64,000 nt of DNA, taken from Topomyia yanbarensis. Lineage: Eukaryota > Arthropoda > Insecta > Diptera > Culicidae. Shown here piece after piece: positions 1 to 12,439 of the stretch. The translations under genes were made by a program, and so were the position numbers. Numbering within the stretch: the first letter of the stretch is position 1; the number at the start of each line of letters is the position of its first letter. The stretch covers positions 14,706,843 through 14,770,842 of the forward strand of contig NC_080671.1 in the NCBI RefSeq assembly GCF_030247195.1, in the 5' to 3' direction. The notes beneath the pieces are model-generated. The model did no database searches, was not told where the DNA came from, and saw only the letters and a program-made list of their open reading frames with translations.

Positions 1-3000
1 AATCAAGCAAGGACAAAAGCGCCCCCATGCAATAACTTCCGTTGGCAATTTAATACCCTCAAGCCGAATACTATTTGTTGCTGGAATTTATTAGTTCTGG
101 CGAGACCTGGGACACCACGCAGACCGATCCGGCCTGGCAAGATGATTTGGGAAAAATTCAAACTGGTCGGAAAGGGGGTTTCAGTTTGATTGAGAAAGGT
201 CGCTTTCAGGATGAACGAATTAAAAGCCATTTCATGCAACATGACCTCTTTGCAGGAGGAACTAGCCGGGGCTGCGTGAACCATTCACATTCCGAACAAG
301 AAACGACCATAAAATATCAAACGACCGATTTGGGAGCAGATTCCTTCAGCCATGGAGAAAAAAAATGGCCGGCAATTTTGTATGGGTCCTCTGGCTAACT
401 AATAACGGTCGTAAATTTTCTGATCGAAGTGAATTTATGTGCGATGTAGTATTGATTAAACAGTAACGCCCTGTTGAGTTCTGTAACAGCCGAAAATGTC
501 AATGTTTTTGTGTTGTTGAGCATCTATAGAGCGTTGGGTGATGTTCGACCGTTTTATATTTTGATGTTTCAAAGATTCCCACCATAGATTAATTATAGTC
601 AACCAGCTGGTGAGGATTTTGATATCGCAACTAATTAATCTTCGATCGAATTCACTATTCAGAAATCCATTCAACAGATGGTTATAAAACGTTCAAATTT
701 CATCAACATTGTCATTCAAAATTGAAATCCCATACTTCTGCTATCTAAATCTTTCCGGCTTTAGCGAAGCTTGAATCGCTCTAGAAACACAAAAGAGGGT
801 CTCCGACAACAATCGAAAGAGTGCGATGCAACAAAAACAAAACACAAAAAATGTTTGCTCCTTCCGAGGGTGGAAGCAATGTGCTTCAAACCCACTCTCG
901 AACAAAAGCAAAAAGCTTCGCCTCCACCGAAAGCAGCCGTAAATACAACAGGCTCCTAGCTCAGGTTCCGGTGAAGCAACCAGCAAGTAAGAAAGAGACT
1001 CGCTCAAGACATATTTACACAAAACATCCCTTGAAGCGGTGCCAAGATATGATGAAAGGCAGCACAGCAGCAGCAGCAGAAGCATCGAAGAAATTTCGCT
1101 GCTTTCATGCTGATAAATGGAGGATCAGATATGAAAAAATAACCAACGGCACACTTTTATGGACCGAGAATAGCGAGACGCGAGAAGTGAGTGCTTGGAA
1201 TTTTTCAACAAGTTTCCCGGTTTCAGACGACACACAACGAAAAAGAAGTTAGCTCTCTATACTGCTGCAGCTGCTGGTGTCGATGGTGGTCCATCTGGTT
1301 TATGACTGCTGAAACGAAATTAGGATGCACCTTGAAGGTTAAGGTTTAATTCCATCCTGGAGTGTTAATTTCACTCGATATCCTGATCGTCACTACATTA
1401 AATTAGCGTATTCGAAAATTATGAACTTTAATCACTTAAAAACTACACATATTCAGGACACAACAACAGTAACACTACCAAACATTCGAGTGTAATGAGC
1501 CATTTAATTTTTGGAGTGAACAAGCTTTATGGAAACATTAATAATTTTATGAATACGAGGTTTATTATTTATAATTTCGGGAGCTTGATATTTTTCATAA
1601 ATTTATGAACAGATTATTTTTCCATGAGGTTTAAGCGTCGAAGGAACACACCACAATAAATCGAAATTCTCGTTGCAGTGGCTCATTTCCTACCAAAACA
1701 CAATAAACTTTTTGTGAGCAAAATATAAATAATAAAATAAAATATACCTTTTTACTACACATGTATGCAATGATCGGAATGCACTAAACCGGAGTGACAA
1801 TCAATGTGTAGAATATGGAATAGCTTTTTTTATTTCAAGAGATGGAGACTGTGTTCTTCGGAACAACATTTTTACTAAAGCGAACCACTTCCAACAAAAT
1901 ACAAAAACTGTTAAATAATGTATAAAGCAATGGCGAAATGGTCTCTCTCAGGGAAGGAATTGATTCCCAGATGAAACCAACGAGGCTCGTGTAGCGAAAA
2001 AACGTCCGGCAAAACCTATCCCCTTCTATCTGACTCTTCGAATCAAAGCCAATGGAGTTTTGTATACTCAAAAAACACTAGTAATGCATTCAGTACAGAC
2101 CCCTAAGTGCCAATTCGGTAGTCAGACATCACATCACGGGAAATGCGCAACAGTTAAGTAAAGTTCATCCACTGCAACAGATCCCAGAATAGCTAGGTTA
2201 TAATCTCTTCAAAAACGTGCCGATTCCAAGTGTAGATAATATTAAAAATTTACAGAAATTCAGTGAAGGCCAGCTTTTAATTACTATGTTCATGAAATTC
2301 GGCATATGTATAACATTATTCACTAACGCATGTCTTCATTAGGACTTGTACTACACATTTAATCTTACCTCATACATCTGGCAACGTTTTGCCAATAATG
2401 ATTTTATGCATGGTTACACATTTTTCAAGCTAAATCCAATAAGACGAATGTATTTTTTGTGACGTTTTTATATCTGGGGATACGATAAGTCGTATTCGAG
2501 GTTAAATAAAACAATGTACACACATAGAAAATCAGCGGTTCAACTATTATTTGAAGAGTTTAAATAGGCAGATTATTTCAAAATAAATAACACCAATAAT
2601 AAACGCAATCCATTGACGTCATTTAGGTAAGAAAATGGCGTCTAGTGTAATTGCCATTCAAAATTTTAATTTTTCTTTAAACAACCAACCAGTAAATCCA
2701 CACACAACAAACTCGAATCGATGACCACAACGTCAATCTCAACTTTGTGCGCGGGCATGTTTACGCGGTAGTACAGGATTTTAAACGGGAAATCGGATAT
2801 TTTGGTGGTGAAACTTGTTTGACATCCCTTTACTATCATCTGTGCCTTTTCAGGGGAGTTAATTTATGTATGAGCATAGATGCCGGCGCAAATTAAAACT
2901 TAAAGCATACTGAAAAAGAGAGAGAAATTCCGGAAGATATAAATTGAAAGGCAAGTCAGAGCATAGTAACGCGAAAATGTGTCCTGAACCTGTCTTCACT

Positions 3001-3214
3001 CGATGTATGCCATGAGACTATGTAAAATATTTTTTCAGCAATTGATCAAAAACATATTTTTTTCTCGCATATTCAAAAAGAATGTATGGGTTATGTCTGG
3101 GAGTGTAAATTCAAATTAACAATTCACCAACCAAGAAAGGATTCCTAACAATTGTCTCTTTAGTAGTTTTACATTTCTTATAAAAGAAATGTATAGAATT
3201 CGCTCAAACTTTCA
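1..3214. other. Unassigned AT-rich DNA
   Basis: I see no gene I can support here. An open frame at 821-1252 (+) is lysine/serine/threonine-rich without a recognisable domain, and its antisense frame at 741-1085 is leucine/cysteine-rich. The two mirror each other, which argues that neither is real. No inverted-repeat element or tandem array was picked out by eye. Confidence 0.5.
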
Positions 3215-3283
3215 AGATTTTTTCCGAGGCCCGGAGGGCCGAGTCTTATATACCAATCGACTCAGCTCGACGATTTGGGACAA

Positions 3284-3323
<40 letters not shown>

Positions 3324-3470
3324 TGTGTGTGTGTATGTAACGGACAAATTCTCATTCGTGTTTCTCAGCAATGGCTGAACCGATCTTATCCAAACCAATT
3401 TTAAATGAAAGAACTAAAAAACAGTATGAACGCTATTAATTTGTTTTTGATTCTGATGTTTAGTTTCCAA
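3215..3470 (+). repeat. Family A copy 1 (head plus start of first monomer)
   Basis: This partial copy carries the family landmark GGCCCGGAGGGCC near 3229, then the conserved ATATACCAATCGACTCAG-like segment and a (TG)n tract at about 3285-3335. The monomer landmark (ATGGCTGAACCGATC near 3371) follows. The TTTGCCTTTCTC terminus and the tail are both missing, so the copy is truncated or strongly diverged at both ends. Confidence 0.8.
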
Positions 3471-4741
3471 GATATGAATGTTTGAATGAGTAAAAATGGC
3501 GATTTTTGCAGTTTTTTTGAATTATCTGCCGAAATTGACAATATAGATTAACAATTTATATTTTTTTAGACAGCTTTAACGAATACCTTTCGAACAAGCT
3601 ATAGATTGTTGAAATCGGACTATTATCAAAAGAGATATTTAACATTAAATGCGGACGAAAGATTTTTATCATTTCCCATTGCCAGAAATGTGACCAAAAA
3701 CATGTAATCTATTATTAACGCCAAAACGGCTTATTTTAGGTCAATAGTATCTTCGGAGAATTTAATGGAGAAAATATGCCCTTTCTTTTGGTATTGTGCT
3801 TTTGCTGATTAATCCCCCTATGAGTGAGATATTTTCACAAATTTTCTTGGAAGTGATTATATCGAAATGATGCCTTCTACAAATTTGTAGCTCTTACTTT
3901 TGCGAATAACTTTACTGAAGACTTCAAATATCTATTTTGAATACTTTAAAAGTTATGGCTTGTTGTTTGTGGATTACTCTTTGTCGCCTATTTATTGTTC
4001 AATATAGAAATAATCCATTGAAATAAGCCAAACATTATTTCGACAAATCGAATTTTGTATTTCATTTTTCTATCTACAACCGCTAGAAATAATCACCGCA
4101 CCGAACACTTCCAAGTTGTCTGGAAGGAACTTGATAACTTATCAGTGCAAAAATGTTCATTTGTGCGAACCTTCTGACTGCAATTTTTTTAACTAATGAC
4201 CATCGGATCGATCTGAAACATATCGGAAAATGAAAAGCCAAATAAATAACTCCAAGCAACGGCGTAGCCCAGAGAAGGTTTTGGGGTTTAACACCATACA
4301 ACCCCCCCCCCCCATCACACCCAAAAAAAATATTGGATTGAAGTTGAAAATTTATTGATGCAGACTGATTTAATTCAATATTACAATAACAATTATCTGA
4401 TCCGTAGATTGATAACCTGTTGTTGTAAACATCATGAGGACTTTTGATAAATTGTCGGAATGGGGTCCTGATATGTACCTGATCTATTGGTCTTCATTTC
4501 ACAGTTGTCTAATAGCATCAATATCAAATTCCTGCCTGAAAACATTGCAATAGAAAATTACAGTGTTCTGTAATCAATCATAGTCCTCAGATTTATTTTC
4601 AAATTGATCTCGTTTTTGTAGAGATGTACTGTAATAAGGGTCTTTATTTAATAGGAAGAGAAGTTAAAATTGATTTAATGTCTATGAAACATAGAACTGC
4701 TCACCAAAAAAATGCATAACTTTCAACATTTGCCAAAAATG
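3471..4741. other. Unassigned repeat-like DNA
   Basis: No gene is seen. The stretch contains short phrases that recur in other non-coding parts of the window, such as TCTTCGGAGAATTTAATGG near 3750 and AATAAATAACTCCAAG near 4240; the latter recurs near 29365. A GGCGTAGCCC motif at 4261 is followed by a C homopolymer at about 4301-4313, a pairing also seen next to C-rich stretches of family A. Confidence 0.5.
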
Positions 4742-5490
4742 TTTTTGCCTTTCTCATTCACTCTAAAATTCGTCAATCTAATCCCGACCCGGAGGACCGA
4801 GTGTCATATGCCAATCGAGTGAGTTCGTCGAGATCGGAAAATGTCTGTGTGTGTATGTATGTGTGTATGTGGAAAAAATGTGACCTCTGTTTCTCAGAGA
4901 TGGCTGGACCGATTTGCACAAAGTTAGTCTCAAATGAAAGGTACAACCTTCCCATCGGCTGCTATTGATTTTTTTTTATTGATTGGACTTCCGGTTCCGG
5001 AGTTACGAGTTGAAGAGTGCAACCACACAACAAATTCCCATATAAACTGAAATGAAAAATTTTCAAAATCAAATTTGTATTTTGACTTTTTTTGGACTTT
5101 GGTACATTTTAGTATTTCTCATATAGAAAGGTTATGCAATCACTCTAAAAATCGTCAATCATACCGGCCCGGAGGGAGTATGCAGTGAGGGGTAGCTACT
5201 TTAAAATTAAAACTAGTTTAAAATTTCTTAACAAGTTGAAAATTTTCGGCAGGATCTGGAGCTCCCGGACCTTTCTCCATGATCCGCCGCTGGTTTCAAG
5301 CGACGTTTCAGTATCACATAGTATCTCAAGATCGTGGCTGTCGATCCATTGTATGTATGTGCAAATCGTACTGAACATGTAATATTCATTTCCACCATTG
5401 TATTGAACATAACCAGCCATGGAATCGTAGTCTGGACAAATGAGACAAGCACAATTGCACCACTAGGTGGATTAAGACAGGTTTTTTTTT
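4742..5490 (+). repeat. Family A copy 2, head to tail with a nested second head
   Basis: The copy starts with TTTTTGCCTTTCTCATTC, carries a GGCCCGGAGGGCC variant near 4788, the TG/TGTA microsatellite at about 4845-4870, and one monomer (GATGGCTGGACCGATTTGC, then GACTTCCGGTTCCGGAG). A second head (TTTCTCATATAGAAAGGTTATGC, then GGCCCGGAGGG) begins near 5115. The tail (GCACAATTGCACCACTAGG, then GTGGATTAAGACAGG) ends at about 5490. It is non-coding; open frames across it are accidental. Confidence 0.85.
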
Positions 5491-6695
5491 GGGAATGCGT
5501 CGAGTTGAGACGAAAACGTAATATGATTAATAACGAGGATAACACTTTCCGAATGTAGAGAGAAATTTATGAAAAATAACGATTTCCATTCGATTCTAGC
5601 AGGTTCTGATCGATTTTGATGAGCATTTGATTTTTGTTATATGACCAATTATATGTATAGGTCAAATGTTTAAAATCAGTAATTTAAGGTCAAGATAGCA
5701 TCATTTTGAAACCGCCAACTTCGGAGGTTTAGTATCTTCGATGAGTTTTACAAACGTTAAACAGCGCATCATTTGATAAAATAATTTTGACGGTATATCG
5801 TCCAAGAAGTATTTATGGTGATTTTTCTCAGGTTAATATTCATGACTACAATAAAGTCTCAACAAATTCGCTATACACGAACTCTGTTACTATTTTCTGA
5901 AAAATTAATTCTGCATAATTTCAAAACTTCAATAATTACGGTTTCGGAATTATGCCGTTTGGACAGTATGATCGATTTTCACCAAACCCCCACCAAACCG
6001 AATTTCTGGCTACGCCGCTGACTTCAAGACGTTCTACACTCGTTCACAAGAAACTTCTTCGAATGCTGAATATCTATTATAATACATTGAAACCCCGATT
6101 TTATCAGCCAAATATGAACATATGTTTGATGGGCTCTAGCAGACGAACAAGACTGAATTGGAGTAAATCCTTTCTTGAGCATGTTTTCCTTATCATGAAG
6201 ATAGAAATATGCAAAAATAAAAAGTTCATCATAATCAGAAATAGTTATCAGACTACATCAAGGGACGGGAAGAATATTTTAACAGCTTCAGTTTATTATA
6301 AAGAAAAAAAAATGCCCGATTTAGTCAATGTCCCCATTTTATCAGCCTAAAATACACCATGAGACTGATAAAAATGGGTCTTTATTGTATGTATTATTCA
6401 CTGTGTTTCACATTAATAGGTACATTTCATTTTTGGGGATTTTTTATTGCATCGAACTACAACAATTTTTAGGTAATATTCAATGGGTTTTTTATAGACT
6501 TCTTCCAAAATTTGGCGGACCTATTCCAATTCGTATACCAATTAATTGGTATACTTAAGGGTTAATATGTTGCAGATAGAGAAAATACTGAAATTTTCAG
6601 CTTTTTTCTTACACAATATTACGAAAGATTATTAAACAATTTTTTTTAATAAGTTTGTGAAAATTATGAACTATTTGAAATTTTTTAATAGTATA
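5491..6695. other. Unassigned AT-rich DNA with an inverted GGCGTAGCC motif
   Basis: No gene is supported. Near 5985-6015 the sequence reads CACCAAACCCCCACC, then GGCTACGCC. This is the reverse complement of the GGCGTAGCC plus G/C-rich phrase found near 4261, 9590 and 61680, so a diverged repeat probably lies here in inverted orientation. The open frames at 5952-6350 and 6328-6558 show no domain. Confidence 0.4.
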
Positions 6696-7900
6696 TTTTT
6701 GCCTTTCTCAATAGAAAGGTATTGCAATTGCTCTGAAAACCGACTTTTTAACGGAGGCCCGGAGGGCCGTGTGACATATACCATTCGATTCAGTTCGTCG
6801 AGTTCGGCAAATGTCTGTGTGTGTATGTATGTGTGTGTGTATGTATGTGTGTGTGTATGTGCGTCTGTGTGTGTGTACGCGAACACAATCTCACTCACTT
6901 TTCTCAGAGATGGATGAACCGATTTTTACAAACTTAGTCCCAAATGAAAGGTGCAACGTTCCCATAGGCTGCTATTGAATTTCTAATTGATCCGACTTCC
7001 GGTTCCGGAATTACAGGGTGATGAGTACGATCACGCAGAAAATGTCGATTTTAAGAAATTCTGCAATGAATGTATAATGGTGAAAATTTTTCCAAAATGT
7101 GACCACAACTGCTTCGATTTGTAGTACTAGGTCATTAACAGCCATTCAAAGTCTCTTTGGTCACATTGGCCACCATCATCGGTTCCGGAAGCCCCGGCGG
7201 AAGTATCCAAATTCAGACTAACATTCACATCGGTTTCTCGGAGGTGGCTAGACCGAATCAACCAAACTTAGTCTCAAATGAAAGATGTTGCGTCCCCGTA
7301 AATGGCTATTAAATTTTATCCCCAACCGACTTCCGGTTCCGGAGTTACGGGTTGTGGCGTGCGATCACATAGCAAATTGTGATTCAAACCGATACCCCGA
7401 TGGAAGCAAAAAAGGTAAAAATTTCGCTAAAATGTCTCTCAAATAACTTAACTTTGCAGTTCTAGGTCACCGACGGCCAAACAAACTTTCGTTGACTACA
7501 TTGACCACCATAGACGGTTCCGGAAGTGCCCGGGAAAAGCGGCCATCTTTCATAACTAGCAAACTCATATCAGTTTCTCGGAAATGGTTGGGCCGATTTT
7601 CACAAACTTAGTCCCAAATGATAGCTATATTATCCCCACAGATGTCTGTAAAATTTCGCACGGATCGCTTTTATGGTTCCGGAAATATAGACTGAACGGT
7701 CCGGTCACACATGAAATTCCCATATAAGCCGGAACTCAAAATTTTTTTTCAAAGGGGGGACTCCATGAAATTTCAAAAATCGAATTCGTATTTTTGATGC
7801 CAAACATCTTTTTTTATTTAATTTTTTAATTTAATTTAATTTTTTTTATAAAAATCGACTTTTTCGGACTTTGCCGATTTCGCACCTTTTATTTTGGGTC
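6696..7900 (+). repeat. Family A copy 3, head plus three monomers, tail missing
   Basis: This is the clearest view of the family body. The head starts at 6696 (TTTTTGCCTTTCTCAATAG), with GGCCCGGAGGGCC near 6756 and a TG/TGTA tract at 6812-6885. Three diverged monomers follow: the ACCGATT landmark recurs near 6918, 7252 and 7592, a period of about 335-340 bp. Each monomer carries a TTCCGGTTCCGG-type block and a GATCACATAG/CCCATATAA block. The copy fades near 7900 without the usual tail. The split copy at 41841-47731 matches this layout along its whole length in reverse. Confidence 0.9.
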
Positions 7901-7924
7901 ATCTAGATATTATAGTGATACCAG

Positions 7925-8085
7925 TTTGTACGGGAATTTAATGCGAGACCGCATTATTCAACTCGTAACTTCGGAACCGGAAGTCGGATCAAAATGAAAT
8001 TCAATAGTAGTCGATGGGAACAACCTTTCATTTCAGACTAAGTTTGTTCAAATTTGTTCAGCAATCGCTAAAAAATTACGTGACA
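7925..8085 (-). repeat. Inverted fragment of a family A monomer
   Basis: AACTCGTAACTTCGGAACCG, then a block like CAACCTTTCATTTCAGAC, are reverse complements of the monomer phrases CGGTTCCGGAGTTACGG and GTCTCAAATGAAAGG. The fragment faces copy 3 tail to tail. The remaining 8086-8669 has no recognisable feature. Confidence 0.7.
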
Positions 8086-8669
8086 GCAATTGAACTGCAA
8101 CAAATTTTTTTATTATTAATATTCTATCATACACAGAATTCAATTGGGTCGTCTCCAACCACTTCTTTGTTTACTATGATTTGAAAAGTCCGCCAATCTA
8201 TGGACATTATCATGTAGAAGTGTAGGTCCAAGCTGGCTATCTCGGAGAATGTGGTGGTGGTGATGAACGACGAGACATATCTGACCTTAGACGGTAACGA
8301 CTAGCAGGGGATATTTCACGTCCACTAAGGAGGTTAGCAGCAAGGTCAACATGACTGCGGTACCGAACATCACTAACCCTTCCAATAATCCCCACCTGCG
8401 GCTAATCGAGAATTTCTAGGCTAACCTCAAATGCCGGATCTATTTCAACAATTCTTTTAGCCAAAAACCAAGAGACAGTGGAATAAAAAAGAGAAAAAGG
8501 AGCAAAAGAATATGTCAATATCGTTCTTTTCTACACTTGTAGTCAAGGTTCTGGTTATCTATCGTAAATCCACTTATCAGTGCGTACAAGCATTTTTGTG
8601 AAATGATTAATAAATGTAAGATTTAAGGCCCCCGTCGGGCAATCCGCCATTTTTCGTGTTTTTTTGCGG

Positions 8670-10875
8670 TTTTGCCTTTCTCATATAAAGAAAGGCTATG
8701 CAATCACTGTAAAAATCGACTTTTTAACCGAGGCCCGGAGGGCCGAGTGTCATACACCATTCGATTCAGTTCGTCGAGATCGGCAAATGTCTGTGTGTGT
8801 GTATGTATGTGTGTGTGTGTGTGTATGTGTGTCATTTAAACTCACAATTTTCTCAGAGATGGCTGAACCGATTTTCGCAAACTTAGTTTCATCTGAAAGG
8901 TATAACGCTCCCATAAGCTGCTATTGAATTTTTAGTTGATCCGACTTCCGGTTCCGGAGTTACGGGTTGAAGAGTGCGGTCACACAGCAAATTCCCATAT
9001 AAACTGGTACCACCATAATGTTCAAATGATGTAAAACATATTAAAATTGATGTAACATTACTCTAGTTTGCGGGTCTGGATCACTAATGATCAATCAAAG
9101 CAGCTTTGACCACATTGGCCACCTATGACGGTTCATGACGCCCTCGGGGAACCCGCCAAGTTCCTAAGCTAATATCAAACCCATTCCACAACGAATTCTC
9201 TACCGATTTTTACGAACTTAATTTCAAATGAAAGATACAGTAATGCCATTGACTGCTGCTGAATTTCATTCGGTTCTGACTCTTGCTTCCGGAGTTACAG
9301 GGGTGTTTGTAAGGATACACTGGAATTTCCCATATAAATCGGTACAATCGTAATACCTCAGAGGCTAAAAACTATTGAAATGGTCACCAAATTACTTCTA
9401 ATCGTAGATCTAGATCACTGATTGCCAATCAAACATTCTTTGAATATATTGTCCACTATCGACGATTCCGGAAGTCTGGAATTCCGGGCATATTACACAA
9501 TTAAAGTCACATCGGTTCATCGGTGATGACTGAACCGATTTTCTCAAACCAAGTCTCAAATGGAAGGCAAAATATGCAGTTGAGTATTGCGTAGCCGCCC
9601 CTTCCCCCCCTCCCCACCTTGCCCTTACACCTCCCTTCTTCATAACTCCCCTCTTCTTGGATCACCCTCACGCCCAGATTTCCTTCATCCACCCCGTATA
9701 CCGAAATAAGATGAAGGATTTCTGACGCATCCTCCACACCCACTCTACTAAACCCCCATTCCCTACACGTTCAAACGCATTCCACCAACCTTTGCAAATT
9801 ATAATCACATGAAGATAACATTGAACTCATGCTTATTAAGCTAATTAAATATTATTCTTTTGCCTTTCTTATATAGAAAGGTTATGCAATTGCTCCAAAA
9901 CCCGACTTTCTAACCGAGGCCCGGAGGGCCGAGTCTCATATAACATTCAACTTAGTTCGCCGAGATCGCAAAATATCTGTGTGTATGTATGTGTGTATGT
10001 ATGTATGTGTGTATGTGTATGTGTGTATGTATGTGTGTGTATGTGCGGATTTGTTAACAAAATGTCCACAACGGTTTCTTGGAGATGGCTGAACCGATTT
10101 TTACAAACTAAGATTCAAATGAAAGGTATAATATTCCCATAGGTTGCCATTGAATTTCATCTTCAACCGACATCTTGTTCCGAATTACGAGTTGAAGAGT
10201 ATGGTTACAAAACAAAATTTGTTGATTTTTCCAAAACGGTTTCTCGGAATTTTCTGAACCGATTTTGACAAACTTAATTTTAAATGAAAGGTCCATCAGC
10301 TGCTGTTGAATTTTGTGTGGATCCGAGTTCTGGTTCCTGAATTACAGGGTGATACGTACGATCACGCAGCAAATCCCGATTCTAATGAATTCTGCGATGA
10401 ATGTAAAAAGGTGATTTTTTTCCAAAATGTAAACACAACTGTTGAATTTGTAGATCTAGGTCCCCAACAGTCATTCAAAGTCTCTTTGGCCACACTGGCC
10501 ACCATCGACGGATCCGGAAGTATCCAAAGTCAGAATAACGGTTATATTGGTTTCTCGAAAATGGCTAGATTTGCTCAACTTAGTCTCAAATGAAAGGTGT
10601 TGCGTCCCCAGAAACTGATATTAAATTCCATCTCCATCCGACTTCCAGCACCGGAGTTACGGGTTGTGGAGGTCGATCACATAGAAAACTCCGATTCAAA
10701 CCGATACCGCGATGAATGCAAAAAGGTGCTCTTATATATACTTACCAAGTGTAATAAGAATGAAAGACATTTCCATAAAGTTATATTGTACGAACCAGCT
10801 ATTAAATCATAGTTTGGAGAAATGAGAAAGGCACAATTGCACCTCTAGGTGGATTAAAACAGTTTTTTTTTATTT
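8670..10875 (+). mobile_element. Family A copy 4, composite with two heads and one tail
   Basis: Heads start at 8670 and about 9858, and a single tail ends at about 10875. After the first head, monomer landmarks recur near 8866, 9198 and 9533 (spacing about 335 bp). A C-rich stretch at 9594-9770 then precedes the second head. Copy 5 at 32050-34238 has the same order throughout, so this two-head composite has moved or been duplicated as a unit. No protein is encoded. The 12-bp terminal inverted match TGCCTTTCTCAT/ATGAGAAAGGCA is consistent with a non-autonomous element, but no target duplication could be defined. Confidence 0.85.
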
Positions 10876-12165
10876 AACCGTGATTTTTTAATAAATAGTG
10901 ACCATCGCTTCACAACGTAGTCTATTTTTCATGGCTTGCGGTGAGCACGATCTCTCGAATTGCTGAACTGAAAATTATGGAATAGAAATTAATTTTTAGT
11001 ATTCTTTACTTTACTCGCCGCGCAGATAGCTCTGAATTAGACCCGCTGGTGCCCTAAGACAATTTCGCTAGATTTTCAGTGCACTGTGCATTAACGCAAG
11101 TGACGGAAGGTTATCGAAAAGTTTCGTGAAAATGAAAATTCCAGTAATTATGATGATTTTCCCAAACGGTTCGTTTTCGAGAGGTTTTTATTTGTTCTTT
11201 GGCATTAGGATTAGCGATAATAATTCAAATCAAGGATACTACTGGGAAGTCACCTTTAGAAAAAGTCGATGTCAAAGTAAAATTTGGAACTATGCACGCA
11301 TGCACTTCAGAGATAGCGTGATATCCGGAGCTGCGATTTCATTTCAACCCTTTTTGTGAAAATGGCGATACTTACAAATGTAAACATAAGGCTTTTTTCA
11401 TACATGCGAATGAGGGCTTTGAAACGCAACCAATTAACCTAAAAATTTTGATTCTACGATATTGCTTTCTTAAACTACAGCAAAAAATACAACGGGCGAA
11501 ACTGTATTTTTGTTTGTTTATTTAAAGTTTCGCCCTCCACGCTCCATGCAAACAAACAGGGCAATACTTTTTTGCTAGCAGTTTAGAAGCGAAACTGTCA
11601 TTTTCGTATTTTTTAGGATTATCAAGCTGATATCAGCTGTAAATAGTAACAATGATCGCTATTGAAAAAACCCGGACGAAATCGGTGGTGTAGAACTGTA
11701 GTTATTGTAAAAAAACGTAAGAACGATACTTCAATGCTGATAGGTGGGACCGAAAAAGTAAACAATCGCCAAAGGGTAAAGTATAAACTTCAAATCGATT
11801 CAAAAAAATGCGATTTTTTGGCTCAGTACAATATATAACCCCTTTAGGAAAATTCAGTTTTCCCACCACAATTTAGATATTTTATTAACAGAGCATTAAC
11901 AATAATTCGTAGCTATGTCTATTTTATGGGCCATTTTTTCGCTTCCCATTGATTTGATTTGAGATTTCTAGCACTGATGTTGTCCTATGCTGATTTGAGC
12001 GATTCTCTGAGTCCTGCCACTATCCCATGTAGTATGTGTTATCAAAAACATCGCGAAGCATCAAGTTCTAAATGTTCTCAAACAATATAATATCCGAAGA
12101 GAGTGATAAGAGTTATAAGAAATGTCTCATCACACTGTTAGGTGGATTAAAAGCGTTTTTATATA
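10876..12165 (+). repeat. Family C copy 1
   Basis: The segment shares ordered blocks with 29270-30385: ATTGCTGAACTGAAAATTAT-like near 10960, TGCACGCATGCACTTCAGAG near 11294, a TTTTTTGGCTCAGT-like block near 11813, and the end GTCTCATCACACTGTTAGG followed by TGGATTAAAAGCG. That last phrase resembles the family A tail (CTAGGTGGATTAAAACAGG). The two families may therefore share terminal sequences, or share a common insertion site. No open frame with a domain is present. Confidence 0.7.
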
Positions 12166-12439
12166 TAGTCTCCTGAATAGATGCTCACTCCGTTGATTTC
12201 AAACACCTGGCGTCAACAGATTACACGAGTATACAGTTCAATAAACAGGAAATCTCGTTTTTCGGTGTATGTACAGGTTTTCAGTCATCGACAATAAAAA
12301 TAACGGCTGGTGAATAAACAAATACCGGTTTTAAGTCACTAATAAATCATCTGCTTAGTAACCCGAACTGAACGTACAGTCCCCCAAAAGAATAAACCGA
12401 CCGTCGCATTCAAATACCTAAACTCTTGTGAGCATCTTA
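12166..12439. other. Unassigned spacer
   Basis: This is short AT-rich DNA between family C and family B. No repeat or coding signal was recognised. Confidence 0.4.

Noticed and set aside
741..1252. Mirrored open frames, one leucine/cysteine-rich and one lysine/serine-rich
   Set aside because: Sense and antisense are both open, neither has a domain, and there is no sign of splicing signals tied to a known protein.
1765..1815. Short resemblance to the mariner phrase near 22420 (GATCGGAA...ACCGGA.TGACAA)
   Set aside because: Only about 35 bp with mismatches and no further transposase motifs around it; could be chance.
3280..3340. (TG)n tracts as possible independent simple repeats
   Set aside because: They sit at the same position in every family A head, so they are part of that element and not separate features.
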